NCBI GenBank assembly: GCA_905215045.1
Contig: CAJMOO010000021.1
Location: 1 to 26,686 of the forward strand
Origin: an uncultured bacterium
GTDB taxonomy: Bacteria; Bacillota_A; Clostridia; Lachnospirales; Lachnospiraceae
Direction: 5' to 3'
Length of the DNA stretch: 26,686 bases
Part shown: one piece after another, positions 1-8,562 of the stretch
Position numbering within the stretch: the first letter of the stretch is position 1
How the letters are laid out: every line of letters begins with the position of its first letter
Program-made: the position numbers and the translations under genes
The notes under the pieces: generated by a model
What the model was told of the DNA's origin: nothing
Database searches by the model: none
What the model saw: only the letters and a program-made list of their open reading frames with translations

Positions 1-2
1 AA

Positions 3-1280
3 GATGCCTGCAAAGCCGTTGTAGAAAAGCCAGAAGATGAAAATGGAGTATCATCGTTTCAGGCATTAATGGTATCTACCGCATCACGAGTTGGAACAGG
101 AAATATCATTGGAGTATCGTCCGCTATCTGCATTGGAGGATTTGGCTCTGTATTCTGGATGTGGATCATTGCGATCATCGGAAGTGCATCCGCACTGATC
201 GAAAGTACGCTGGCACAGATTTATAAGAGAAAAGGAAAAGATGGAGAATGTTACGGAGGACCGGCATATTACATTGAAGCAGCACTTCACTGCAGACCAT
301 TAGCGATCATATTCTGTATTTCCATGATCGCAACGTATGCATTTGGATTTAATATGCTCGCATCTTATAATTTACAATCTACATTTTCAGGATTCTCATT
401 TTATGATGTAAAATGGACGCCATGGATCATCGGAGGAATTCTTGCAGTGATCACAGGATGGTGTCTCTTAGGCGGGGGATCAAGAATTGTAAAAGTAACA
501 TCTACATTAGTGCCAGCTATGGGGGTTGCATATATTCTGATCTCTGTGATCGTTATGATTATCAACCGTGCATATCTGCCAGTTGTATTTTCAAAGATCA
601 TCAGCGAAGCATTTGATTTCAAAGCAATTTTTGGTGCATTTGCAGGATCAGCTATGATGCAGGGAATCAGAAGAGGTCTGTACTCCAATGAAGCAGGTAT
701 TGGATCAGCACCAAATGCTTCTGCATCCGCACAAGTAAGTCATCCAATCAAACAGGGCTTAGTACAGATGTTATCCGTATTCATTGATACCCTGCTTTTA
801 TGCACAGCAACAGCCATGATGTGTTTGTCATCAGGAATCGCCCCTGCGCAAGAATTACAGGGGGCACCATGGGTACAGGCAGCACTGCATGAATCCTTAG
901 GAAACTTCGGACCACTCTTTATCACAGTAGCGATGGTATTGTTTGCATTTACAACACTTCTTGGAAATTGTTTTTATTGTGATAACTTGTTAAATTATAT
1001 CCACAAAGGACAGCCATCAAAGACATTCATGAAAGGATTTCGTATAGTATCTGCACTGGTTGTGTTCATTGGTGCAGGAATGGAAGTTTCTATGCTTTGG
1101 AATATTTCAGATGTTTTGATGGGAGTTATGGCACTGATCAATATTCCAGTGATCTTGATTTTGTCAAATACAGCACTGAAAGCATTGGAGGATTATGAAA
1201 AGCAGAAGAAAAATGGAGAGAATCCAGTGTTTAAGACTGGGAATATTGGATTGGAATACGAGACGGATTATTGGAGCTAG
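3..1280 (+). CDS. Sodium:alanine symporter family protein (AGCS), 5'-truncated by the window
   Basis: The reading frame is open from base 3, so the first ATG at 69 is internal and the true start lies outside the window; 425 residues are visible. AGCS carriers import alanine or glycine with sodium across the cytoplasmic membrane. The family is recognised from the stretch around VGTGNIIGVSSAI near the start, the conserved GLYSNEAGIGSAPNASAS block in the middle, and many hydrophobic helices (for example FGPLFITVAMVLFAFTTLLG). The C-terminus is a short charged tail (EDYEKQKKNGENP), typical of the family. No clear intrinsic terminator follows; the next transcription unit has its own promoter and riboswitch. 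Substrate specificity between alanine and glycine cannot be told from sequence alone. Confidence 0.93.
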   Translation, partial: DACKAVVEKPEDENGVSSFQALMVSTASRVGTGNIIGVSSAICIGGFGSVFWMWIIAIIGSASALIESTLAQIYKRKGKDGECYGGPAYYIEAALHCRPLAIIFCISMIATYAFGFNMLASYNLQSTFSGFSFYDVKWTPWIIGGILAVITGWCLLGGGSRIVKVTSTLVPAMGVAYILISVIVMIINRAYLPVVFSKIISEAFDFKAIFGAFAGSAMMQGIRRGLYSNEAGIGSAPNASASAQVSHPIKQGLVQMLSVFIDTLLLCTATAMMCLSSGIAPAQELQGAPWVQAALHESLGNFGPLFITVAMVLFAFTTLLGNCFYCDNLLNYIHKGQPSKTFMKGFRIVSALVVFIGAGMEVSMLWNISDVLMGVMALINIPVILILSNTALKALEDYEKQKKNGENPVFKTGNIGLEYETDYWS

Positions 1281-1297
1281 ATTTATATTTTTTACTT

Positions 1298-1324
1298 TTG
1301 ATACTGACATTATCATGGTATAAT
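1298..1324 (+). promoter_or_regulatory. Promoter of the riboswitch-controlled sensor operon
   Basis: An extended -10 is present: TG at 1316-1317, one base, then TATAAT at 1319-1324. A -35-like TTGATA lies at 1298-1303; the spacing is 15 bp, slightly short, which the TGn extension could offset. The predicted start near 1331 falls just before the riboswitch aptamer, so the leader would be transcribed whole. Confidence 0.65.
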
Positions 1325-1333
1325 TAAAGAAAG

Positions 1334-1407
1334 ATTCTAGGCAAAACAGACGAAAGTCTGTGACGCAAAGCTAAAGGGCCTGTAAAATGGCAGCCAGTTG
1401 CAGAAAA
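1334..1407 (+). ncRNA. Cyclic-di-GMP class I riboswitch aptamer (GEMM-I)
   Basis: The GEMM-I signature is present in order: AGGCAAA at 1339-1345; a 6-bp hairpin (1346-1351 with 1356-1361) capped by a GAAA tetraloop at 1352-1355; the invariant GACGCAAAGC at 1362-1371; GGGCCT at 1376-1381; and a GGCAGCCAGTTGC block at 1389-1401. The outer helix closes TTCT (1335-1338) with AGAA (1402-1405). In this family the GNRA loop docks on a receptor in the second helix and c-di-GMP binds at the three-way junction. A terminator follows directly, so transcription control of the downstream sensor operon is expected. Confidence 0.9.
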
Positions 1408-1412
1408 TGATA

Positions 1413-1445
1413 GGCACTGTCTGTTTGGCAGTGCTGTTTTATTTC
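1413..1445 (+). terminator. Riboswitch expression-platform terminator
   Basis: GCACTG (1414-1419) pairs with CAGTGC (1429-1434), a G-U pair can extend the base, and a T-rich tract (TGTTTTATTT) follows. It lies between the c-di-GMP aptamer and the first gene. Bases 1419-1426 of the stem/loop (GTCTGTTT) are an exact 8-nt complement of 1344-1351 (AAACAGAC) in the aptamer, offering an alternative pairing that would open the terminator. Confidence 0.8.
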
Positions 1446-1503
1446 ATAGAGATTTCATAGGGAATTTGTAGGGGATTTTTATGAATTGAGGGAGGATAAA
1501 GTT

Positions 1504-3246
1504 ATGAAGTTAAGAAAATTATTGAGCCTGTCTATTGCAGCTATATTACTATGCTTTACAGGCTGCGTGAATAAAAATACATTGAGTAAGCATGAGCCGA
1601 TCACAATTCTGGCCCCTTATTTAGAATGTGATCGTTTAGTTGATCTGGTACATAAAAAATACCCAGAAATAAATTTGAAAGTTCTTTCTTATTCAGGTGC
1701 AAATACAACAACATATTTACAAAATATGTTAGTAGCAGATGATCTGCCGGATATTTGTACACAGACTATTTATGATCCTAATATTGACGATGTGAGTGAC
1801 AAGATGATCGATCTTGCTGGTTATGATTTTACAGATAATTATGTGGAATCTAGATTGCAGGATATTTCAGATGATGGAGCTATTTATATGCTTCCATCAG
1901 CCTATAGTTGTATAGGTATCACATATAATAAGACCTTGTTAGAAAAACATGGATGGAAACTTCCAAAATCTTTTCATGATCTTGAAAAGCTGGCGAAAAA
2001 GGCGAAAAAAGCAGAGGTACAGTTGTGTCTGACACAGATTGAATATCCAGGCTATGGCTTTCAATATATGTGTAATATTGCAGATACGGCATTTTTAGGT
2101 ACATTCCAAGGCAAGCAATGGCAGAAAGATTATCTGACAGGAAAGGCTAATGTGAGTGATACAAAGAAAATGATGGATTGTATGGATTATATTCAGAAAT
2201 GGAAAGATCTGGGTATGTTTACTGCCAATAAAAAGAATCCACAGAGTGATGACGAGACTATAAAAGAATTTATGAAAGGTAATACATTATTCTTACTGGG
2301 AAGTAAAAATGGAATTGGAGAAACAGATGGCACAAAGGATAAGTTTGGGTTAATGCCATATCTTTCTGAAGATGGAAGCCAGAATGTATACATTTTGAAC
2401 GTGACACGTTTTCATGGACTGAGTAAAAAATTAGAAAAGGATCCGCAAAAGCTTAAAGATGCATTAAAAGTTATGAAAGTGATCTCTTCCGTGGAGGGAA
2501 CAAGTGCATTATATGAAGAAGCAACTTTAAAAGCGAACCTTCTTCCATTTAAAGATTGGAATGCAGATAATACGTATTATGGGGATATTGCTGATGAGAT
2601 CAATGCCGGGAATACGGCACCGCTTATCTATGTAGGGTGGGAAAATACATTGGTCAATACAGGATACCGTATGCTAGAATACATTCAGGATAAGGCAACG
2701 ATAAAAGATGTTGTGGATCAATTGGACAAGGATCAGGATCGTGTGGTCAACAATAAGCCAGAAGTTATCACAACTACGACAGAAGTTATCTCTCAGAAGA
2801 GTTGTGCAAAACTGATCGGCAGATGTTTTATGGAAGCAACAAAAAGTGATGCAGCACTGATTTCTTTAGGAAAATGGATCAAAGGAAATGGAAAAGAGCA
2901 GAATATGGCTGGTGTGAATGGAAAACTTTATGCACAGGATATTACGGAAAGTGATATTTGTTCTATTCTTCCAACAGGATGGTATGATACGATACAAACC
3001 GTACAATTATCAGGAAGAGAAATCAAACAATTATGTAAAGATGGTTATGATGCTGCTGGTACGGGCAATACCTATCCATATGTATTAGTGAAGGATAAAA
3101 AGCTTGAAGCAGATCAAACTTACAAAGTCGTGATCTGCGGAGCAGGTAAAGAACTTACATTAAATGACAGTGGCATTGTGGGAATGAATGCAGCAAAAGA
3201 TTTCTTTTCAAAATTTAAAACCCTAAGTGAGGCGGATGTGAAATGA
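1504..3246 (+). CDS. Lipoprotein: extracellular solute-binding protein fused to a 5'-nucleotidase C-terminal-like domain (SBP1)
   Basis: Secreted, lipid-anchored ligand-binding protein of 580 residues. I start at ATG 1504, preceded by GGGAGG; an in-frame TTG at 1486 lies upstream of that site and is less likely. A signal peptide ends in the lipobox FTGC with lipidated Cys21. Residues ~30-400 look like a family 1 sugar-type binding protein (ITILAPYLECDRLVDLV, then YNKTLLEKHGWKLPKSFHDL, which is typical of these proteins). From ~430 to 580 the sequence resembles the 5'-nucleotidase C-terminal domain: SDAALISLGKWIKG (near 448), ITESDICSILPTGW, VQLSGREIKQL, ADQTYKVVICG. The catalytic metallophosphatase domain is absent. 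No ABC permease or ATPase is nearby; the next gene overlaps by 4 bp and encodes a hybrid kinase, so I infer a periplasm-like co-receptor role rather than transport. Confidence 0.85.
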   Translation: MKLRKLLSLSIAAILLCFTGCVNKNTLSKHEPITILAPYLECDRLVDLVHKKYPEINLKVLSYSGANTTTYLQNMLVADDLPDICTQTIYDPNIDDVSDKMIDLAGYDFTDNYVESRLQDISDDGAIYMLPSAYSCIGITYNKTLLEKHGWKLPKSFHDLEKLAKKAKKAEVQLCLTQIEYPGYGFQYMCNIADTAFLGTFQGKQWQKDYLTGKANVSDTKKMMDCMDYIQKWKDLGMFTANKKNPQSDDETIKEFMKGNTLFLLGSKNGIGETDGTKDKFGLMPYLSEDGSQNVYILNVTRFHGLSKKLEKDPQKLKDALKVMKVISSVEGTSALYEEATLKANLLPFKDWNADNTYYGDIADEINAGNTAPLIYVGWENTLVNTGYRMLEYIQDKATIKDVVDQLDKDQDRVVNNKPEVITTTTEVISQKSCAKLIGRCFMEATKSDAALISLGKWIKGNGKEQNMAGVNGKLYAQDITESDICSILPTGWYDTIQTVQLSGREIKQLCKDGYDAAGTGNTYPYVLVKDKKLEADQTYKVVICGAGKELTLNDSGIVGMNAAKDFFSKFKTLSEADVK

Positions 3247-5537
3247 GATTCAGTCAAAACAATATGTTAGAGAAGACAAAGAAATACAAAAAGATCATAG
3301 TTGTCTGTATTGTTGCAATCTTATTTATGGTCATTTCATTTATTTTCATATATCAGACATACATTCAAAAGATTATTTATGAAGAACGGTTAAATCAGAT
3401 GGATGAAGTTACGCATCAGATGTTTTTAAATCTGGAAGATGTAATGGAAACAAAATGGGATTATGTCAAGGTGCAATGTAATATCATAGAAGCTGCTGAT
3501 ATACGGACTACCGAGGATTTGAGTCTGCATATGAAAAGAATAACTGATTTGTATGAATTTGCAGATTCAAAAATAACATTGCTGGCTGTTGATGACAGTG
3601 GAAAGTACTATACAGAAGAAGGAAATCAGGGGATGGTAAGGGATACATATCATTTTGAACATAGTCCTAAAAAGATCAACTATGTATCGAATTTTATGAC
3701 GACAAATGAATCCCGTATGGTTTTTTTAAAGAAATTAGAGCATCCGATCAGGCTTCAAAGTGGACAGACTATCAATTATTATGGATTATATCAGGATATG
3801 CATGAACTGAATGAATATTTTGGATGTGATGCCTATGAAAATAATAACAGTGTCTATATTCTTGATGATAATGGTTTTAAACTGTTCAATAGTAATAAGG
3901 TGGAACTGATCAAAGGACATAATGTGTTCACGGTATTAAAGAAGATGCAATATCTACATGATTCTTCATTTGACAAAGCAGAAAAAGAATTAAAAGAAAA
4001 GGGTGTGAGTTATTCTAATGCCATACTCGATGGGACGGAATACTTTTATGTTTTAAAGAAAATGGATCATGCGGCATGGAACTTGATCTTTCTCGTTCCT
4101 GCAAAATATGTAGCGACCAATACGGTAAGGCTTGTGAAGTTGATCATATGGTTTATTATCTTGTTTGCAGTTGTTGCCGCTGGTTGTATGATCAAAGGAA
4201 TCGTTACAGTTCTTAGAAAAAGCCAGAGCGAAGCAATTGAAATCGAAAGAGAAAATAATACAAGACTGGAAACAATAAATACAGAACTCACGCAAGCTAA
4301 ACGGGCGGCTGAGCAGGCTTTTGAAGTCGCTAACAATGCAAGTCAGTCCAAAAGTGATTTCCTGGCTAGTATGTCTCATGATATCCGTACACCGATGAAT
4401 GCGATCATGGGTATTACATCCTTGATCAGACATGATGCAGGGAATAAGGATAAGGTGATCGAGTATGTTGATAAAATAGATGTTTCTGCACAGCATCTTT
4501 TGGGAATCATTAATGACGTTTTGGATATGAGCAAGATTGAAGCAGGAAAAACTGTTTTCAGTTATTCTGATTTTTCTATTCTGGAGTTTATGCAGGAGAT
4601 TCAAACGATGTTCTGTCCACAGACAGAGGAAAAGCATCAGTCTTTGGTGATTCATCATGAGAACATCGTGCATGAATGGGTCAATAGCGATTATGTTCAT
4701 TTGATGCAGATTTTCAGCAATCTGCTTTCAAATGCAGTAAAGTATACACAGAAGGGTGGAAAGATCCAGTTTCTTGTAGAAGAATGTGAAACGAAATCCA
4801 GTGCGTATGCAAAGTATCATTTTGCAGTTATTGATAATGGTGTAGGTATGTCTGAGGATTTCAAAGACAAGATCTTTGATACTTTTACCCGTGAGGAAAG
4901 TTCCTTGACAAATAAGATACAGGGAACAGGGCTTGGAATGGCGATCACCAAGAATCTGATTGAAGCAATGGGAGGAACCATTGATGTCGATAGTGAACTG
5001 GGACTGGGAAGTTGTTTTGAGGTCTTTATGGATCTTAAAATTGCAGAAGAGTCTGTTTCGTCAGCATTGCAGGTAGAAGAAAGTGAGACATATGATGATA
5101 TTATGAAAGGAATGAGGTTCTTGTGTGCAGAGGATAATGAGCTGAATGCGGAGATCTTGATGGAACTGTTAAAGATCAAGGGAGCTGAGTGTACTGTCTG
5201 TGAAAACGGTGAAAGGATTCTCGAGACATTTGAGCGATCTGCTCCTGGAGATTATGATATGATCCTGATGGATGTGCAGATGCCTGTTATGAATGGCTAT
5301 GAGGCGACGAAGGCAATTCGCAGAAGTTCCCATGAACTGGCAAAGAAGATTCCGATCATTGCCATGACTGCCAATGCATTCTCAGAGGACATTCAGCATT
5401 CTCTGGCAGCCGGTATGAATGCACATGTTTCAAAACCGGTTGAGATGAAGGTGCTGGAAAAGACGATCAGAAGCATAAAATCTGGTGGGGGGGGGTACCG
5501 AACCGCAGGTCACTGTACAGTGACGAATGGAAAGTAA
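3243..5537 (+). CDS. Membrane hybrid sensor histidine kinase with C-terminal receiver (HK1)
   Basis: 764 residues; its ATG overlaps the SBP1 stop (ATGA), which implies translational coupling. Order: TM1 ~18-38; extracytoplasmic sensor region ~40-293 (Cache-like by layout, not verified); TM2 ~295-320; coiled coil ~325-365; HisKA with [18 protein letters not shown] and phospho-acceptor His379; HATPase_c with N box QIFSNLLSNAVKYT, G1 DNGVGM and G2 [10 protein letters not shown]; receiver ~620-745 with AEDNELN, phospho-acceptor Asp677 ([15 protein letters not shown]), the T of MTANAF and the K of SKPVE. No DNA-binding or GGDEF/EAL output is present, so phosphate must pass to a partner encoded elsewhere. 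The last ~17 codons follow a run of nine G (5487-5495) and do not look like a normal receiver end. Confidence 0.93.
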   Translation: MRFSQNNMLEKTKKYKKIIVVCIVAILFMVISFIFIYQTYIQKIIYEERLNQMDEVTHQMFLNLEDVMETKWDYVKVQCNIIEAADIRTTEDLSLHMKRITDLYEFADSKITLLAVDDSGKYYTEEGNQGMVRDTYHFEHSPKKINYVSNFMTTNESRMVFLKKLEHPIRLQSGQTINYYGLYQDMHELNEYFGCDAYENNNSVYILDDNGFKLFNSNKVELIKGHNVFTVLKKMQYLHDSSFDKAEKELKEKGVSYSNAILDGTEYFYVLKKMDHAAWNLIFLVPAKYVATNTVRLVKLIIWFIILFAVVAAGCMIKGIVTVLRKSQSEAIEIERENNTRLETINTELTQAKRAAEQAFEVANNASQSKSDFLASMSHDIRTPMNAIMGITSLIRHDAGNKDKVIEYVDKIDVSAQHLLGIINDVLDMSKIEAGKTVFSYSDFSILEFMQEIQTMFCPQTEEKHQSLVIHHENIVHEWVNSDYVHLMQIFSNLLSNAVKYTQKGGKIQFLVEECETKSSAYAKYHFAVIDNGVGMSEDFKDKIFDTFTREESSLTNKIQGTGLGMAITKNLIEAMGGTIDVDSELGLGSCFEVFMDLKIAEESVSSALQVEESETYDDIMKGMRFLCAEDNELNAEILMELLKIKGAECTVCENGERILETFERSAPGDYDMILMDVQMPVMNGYEATKAIRRSSHELAKKIPIIAMTANAFSEDIQHSLAAGMNAHVSKPVEMKVLEKTIRSIKSGGGGYRTAGHCTVTNGK
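5487..5495 (+). repeat. Nine-G homopolymer inside the 3' end of the HK1 gene
   Basis: A run of nine G interrupts otherwise AT-rich coding DNA just after the receiver domain. In the present register HK1 ends GGGGYRTAGHCTVTNGK. One base fewer would end at a TGA in the aligned register about 10 codons later; one base more would extend to a TAG near 5570. Such tracts slip easily in replication and are also common assembly errors. Confidence 0.8.
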
Positions 5538-5582
5538 CCGGACATAGAAGAATCAAAAAGGATAGTTAGGGATAGACAGAAA

Positions 5583-6398
5583 ATGAAAGGAAAAAGAGTG
5601 ATTGCAGGCATTCTGCTTGCGGGAATTTTAGCAGTCACCCTGGCAGGGTGTAAAAACACAGATAACACGAAAGAAGAAACCGAAAAGCCTGTTATTACCC
5701 TCGGCAGTGACAACTATCCACCATACAATTATCTGAATGAGGATGGTGTACCGACGGGAATCGATGTAGAACTGGCTACGGAAGCTTTTAAAAGAATGGG
5801 ATATCAGGTGGAGGTTGTCCAGATCAACTGGGAGAAGAAAAAAGAACTGGTGGAGAGCGGAGAGATTGACTGTATCATGGGATGTTTTTCCATGGAAGGA
5901 CGCCTTGACGATTACCGCTGGGCGGGACCATACATAGCAAGCCGTCAGGTGGTCGCTGTAAATGAGAACAGTGATATCTATAAACTGAGTGACCTGGAGG
6001 GAAAGAACCTGGCGGTTCAGTCTACAACCAAACCGGAAGGCATCTTCCTGAACCGGACGGATGAGAGGATCCCAAAACTGGGAAATCTGATCAGCCTCGG
6101 GCACAGGGAACTGATCTATACGTTTCTGGGAAAAGGATATGTGGATGCAGTTGCTGCACATGAGGAATCCATCGTCCAGTATATGAAAGATTATGATACA
6201 AGCTTCCGCATTCTGAAGGAACCATTGATGGTCGTCGGGATAGGAGCTGCTTTTGCAAAGAATGATGACAGAGGGATCTGCGAACAGATGAATCAGAAGC
6301 TGGAAGAAATGCACAAGGATGGTACCTCCCTGAAGATCATAAAAAAATATATGGATGATCCAGAGAAATATTTGGAGGTGGATGATCTTGGATATTAA
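5583..6398 (+). CDS. Lipoprotein: amino-acid-type (family 3) solute-binding protein (SBP2)
   Basis: 271 residues, signal peptide with lipobox LAGC and lipidated Cys23. The mature part is a full family 3 binding protein: ITLGSDNYPPYNYLNEDGVPTG at the start of lobe 1, GIDVELATEAFKRMGY, GEIDCIMGCFSM, RWAGPYIASRQVV and LEGKNLAVQSTT at the lobe crossover. Family members bind polar amino acids, opines or similar small ligands. Unlike SBP1 and SBP3 it has no 5'-nucleotidase-like tail. No transporter genes accompany it; it sits between two hybrid kinases and ends immediately upstream of HK2. Its base composition is clearly richer in GC (two 60-base lines counted by hand gave 47% and 52%, against 33% for a line in SBP1), which suggests separate acquisition. 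The ribosome site (around AGGGATAG) is weak. Confidence 0.88.
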   Translation: MKGKRVIAGILLAGILAVTLAGCKNTDNTKEETEKPVITLGSDNYPPYNYLNEDGVPTGIDVELATEAFKRMGYQVEVVQINWEKKKELVESGEIDCIMGCFSMEGRLDDYRWAGPYIASRQVVAVNENSDIYKLSDLEGKNLAVQSTTKPEGIFLNRTDERIPKLGNLISLGHRELIYTFLGKGYVDAVAAHEESIVQYMKDYDTSFRILKEPLMVVGIGAAFAKNDDRGICEQMNQKLEEMHKDGTSLKIIKKYMDDPEKYLEVDDLGY

Positions 6399-8562
6399 TG
6401 GAAGAGAAAAAGCAAAACGATTCTGGATAGTTGTTGGTTTGCTTGGCATCTGTATGTTTGTCACTGCAATTTTTTGTTTTTTTCATACGGAAAAAAACGA
6501 AGCTGAGAAAAGAATGGTGGAGATTGTAAACTATGTCAAAGTACAGTGCTCAACCTATACTCATTATAATGAATCTTCAGAATCAAAAAGTCTCCTTCGT
6601 GCGATCGAAAGTGCCAGACAGATGAGTACAAATATTGATATGGAAGTAAAGAATAGAAAGCAGTTAGACCGAAAGTTTCTGAAAGAGAATCTGCAGTCAC
6701 TCTGGGTGGATGGTATTCTTGTATTGGATGAAGAAGGAAAGAAAGTCTGTGAATACAGTATGGATGAAGGTTTGATGGATGAGATGATTGATTATCTGCA
6801 AAAAGATATCATTATGGATTACACAGGATATAAAGAAAGATCTTATTCAGAACGGATTGCCAGAGGAGATGGATCACGTATCGATATCGCAGCCTGCGCC
6901 AGAAAAGATGCCCCAGGGATCGTTGCAGTTTACTATTACACATCTCCGAGATTTATCAGAAATTATACTTTAACGATCCAGAGTCTTTTAAAGGGGTACA
7001 ATACTGAGAAAGACGGGACGATCATTGTTGCAGACAAAGGGAAGATTATTGCCAGTAACGATGAGAAATTATTGGCACAGGATGTCGCAGACAATGAGAT
7101 TATTCAGAAAATGAAGAAGCATACAGATAGTCGGCATATCTTTCATCTGAAGAATAAAGGAACTGGATGCTATGGTATCATGCTGAAACAAAGGGATTAT
7201 TATATCTACATGTATTTACCAGATAAAGAGGTATTCAGTAATCTGCCACTCAGGGTAACAGGTGTTGTATTCCTTTATCTTATCATTCTTAGTTTTTTAT
7301 GGTTCTGGATATATACAACCAATCTGGCACATCAGAAACAGGAACAGGAAAAAGATGAGAAATATAAAGCAGAACTTCTGAAATCGGCAAAAAAAGCAGA
7401 GGCAGCGAACGAGGCGAAAACTGAGTTTCTCCAGAGGATGAGCCATGATATCCGGACACCGATCAATGGAATATGCGGTATGATCGATGTGGCGGAGCAT
7501 TATGTAGATGATATGGAAAAACAGACAGAATGCAGGGCAAAGATCAAAGAAACATCTCATCTGTTACTGGAATTGATCAATGAAGTTTTGGATATGAGTA
7601 AGCTGGAATCGGACGAAGTAGTTCTGGAAGAAATTCCATTTAATCTAAACAATATTTCCAAGGAAATCTTTGTTGTGATCGAACAGATAGCTGCAGAACA
7701 AAATATTCGGATCGTGTGGGAGAAAGAAGAAATCACACACTGGAATCTGATCGGAAGCCCAGGATATGTAAAAAGGATCATGATGAATATTTTGTCAAAT
7801 GCGGTAAAATATAATAAAGAAAACGGATATATCTACATCAGCTGCCAGGAATTTACATCGGAGCAGGAGGGAAGAGTGACGATTGAATTTATCTGCCGAG
7901 ATACAGGAATTGGTATGACAAAGGATTTCCAGAAACGCCTTTTTGAACCGTTTGCACAGGAGCATACTGGAAGCCGTACAAAATTTTCCGGAACAGGGCT
8001 TGGAATGCCGATCACGAAAAAACTGATCGAAAAAATGGGAGGAATGATCACGTTTGAAAGTAAGAAGGGAGAAGGCACAACCTTTGTGATCAGGATTCCA
8101 TTTAAAATAGATCAGGATGCTGATCAACGTGAAGAACAGGAAGCTATATCAGAAAAATCTATAAAAGATCTGAAGATCCTTCTGGTGGAAGATAATGAGC
8201 TGAATATGGAAATCGCAGAATTTGTGATTCAGAATGAAGGTGCATCTGTGACGAAGGCATGGAATGGCCAAGAAGCTGTTGAGATATTCAAAAAAAGCAG
8301 ACCAGATGAATTTGATGTCATCCTGATGGATATCATGATGCCAGTTATGAACGGTTATGAAGCAGCAAAGATGATCCGTGCACTGGACAGAGATGATGCA
8401 AAAACGGTTCCGATCATAGCAATGACGGCAAATGCGTTCACCGAGGACAGATTAAAGTCAAAAGAGTCGGGAATGAATGAACATATCGCGAAACCTATAG
8501 ATGCAAAATTATTAGTAAAAGTGATCAGTGAATTAGTAAAAAATAAAGAGGAGGATTCGTAA
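6382..8562 (+). CDS. Membrane hybrid sensor histidine kinase with C-terminal receiver (HK2)
   Basis: About 726 residues. The start is uncertain: GGAGG at 6374-6378 lies only 3 nt before ATG 6382 but 9 nt before TTG 6388; ATG 6355 is open but has no ribosome site. All overlap the end of SBP2, so translation is coupled. Order (from 6382): TM1 ~14-34, extracytoplasmic region ~35-290, TM2 ~292-314, coiled coil, HisKA with [19 protein letters not shown] and His355, HATPase_c with NILSNAVKYN, CRDTGIGM and GTGLGMPITKKL, receiver with LLVEDNELN, Asp650 ([15 protein letters not shown]), MTANAF and AKPID. It has the same architecture as HK1 and the same lack of an output domain. Its stop overlaps the SBP3 start by one base. 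Confidence 0.92.
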   Translation: MILDINGREKAKRFWIVVGLLGICMFVTAIFCFFHTEKNEAEKRMVEIVNYVKVQCSTYTHYNESSESKSLLRAIESARQMSTNIDMEVKNRKQLDRKFLKENLQSLWVDGILVLDEEGKKVCEYSMDEGLMDEMIDYLQKDIIMDYTGYKERSYSERIARGDGSRIDIAACARKDAPGIVAVYYYTSPRFIRNYTLTIQSLLKGYNTEKDGTIIVADKGKIIASNDEKLLAQDVADNEIIQKMKKHTDSRHIFHLKNKGTGCYGIMLKQRDYYIYMYLPDKEVFSNLPLRVTGVVFLYLIILSFLWFWIYTTNLAHQKQEQEKDEKYKAELLKSAKKAEAANEAKTEFLQRMSHDIRTPINGICGMIDVAEHYVDDMEKQTECRAKIKETSHLLLELINEVLDMSKLESDEVVLEEIPFNLNNISKEIFVVIEQIAAEQNIRIVWEKEEITHWNLIGSPGYVKRIMMNILSNAVKYNKENGYIYISCQEFTSEQEGRVTIEFICRDTGIGMTKDFQKRLFEPFAQEHTGSRTKFSGTGLGMPITKKLIEKMGGMITFESKKGEGTTFVIRIPFKIDQDADQREEQEAISEKSIKDLKILLVEDNELNMEIAEFVIQNEGASVTKAWNGQEAVEIFKKSRPDEFDVILMDIMMPVMNGYEAAKMIRALDRDDAKTVPIIAMTANAFTEDRLKSKESGMNEHIAKPIDAKLLVKVISELVKNKEEDS

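Noticed and set aside
4053..4700. 215-codon open frame on the minus strand inside the HK1 gene
   Set aside because: It is antisense to well-supported kinase domains, lacks a ribosome site and has no recognisable motif.
5628..6464. 278-codon open frame on the minus strand over SBP2
   Set aside because: Antisense to a clear binding-protein gene; a long shadow frame favoured by the different codon usage there.
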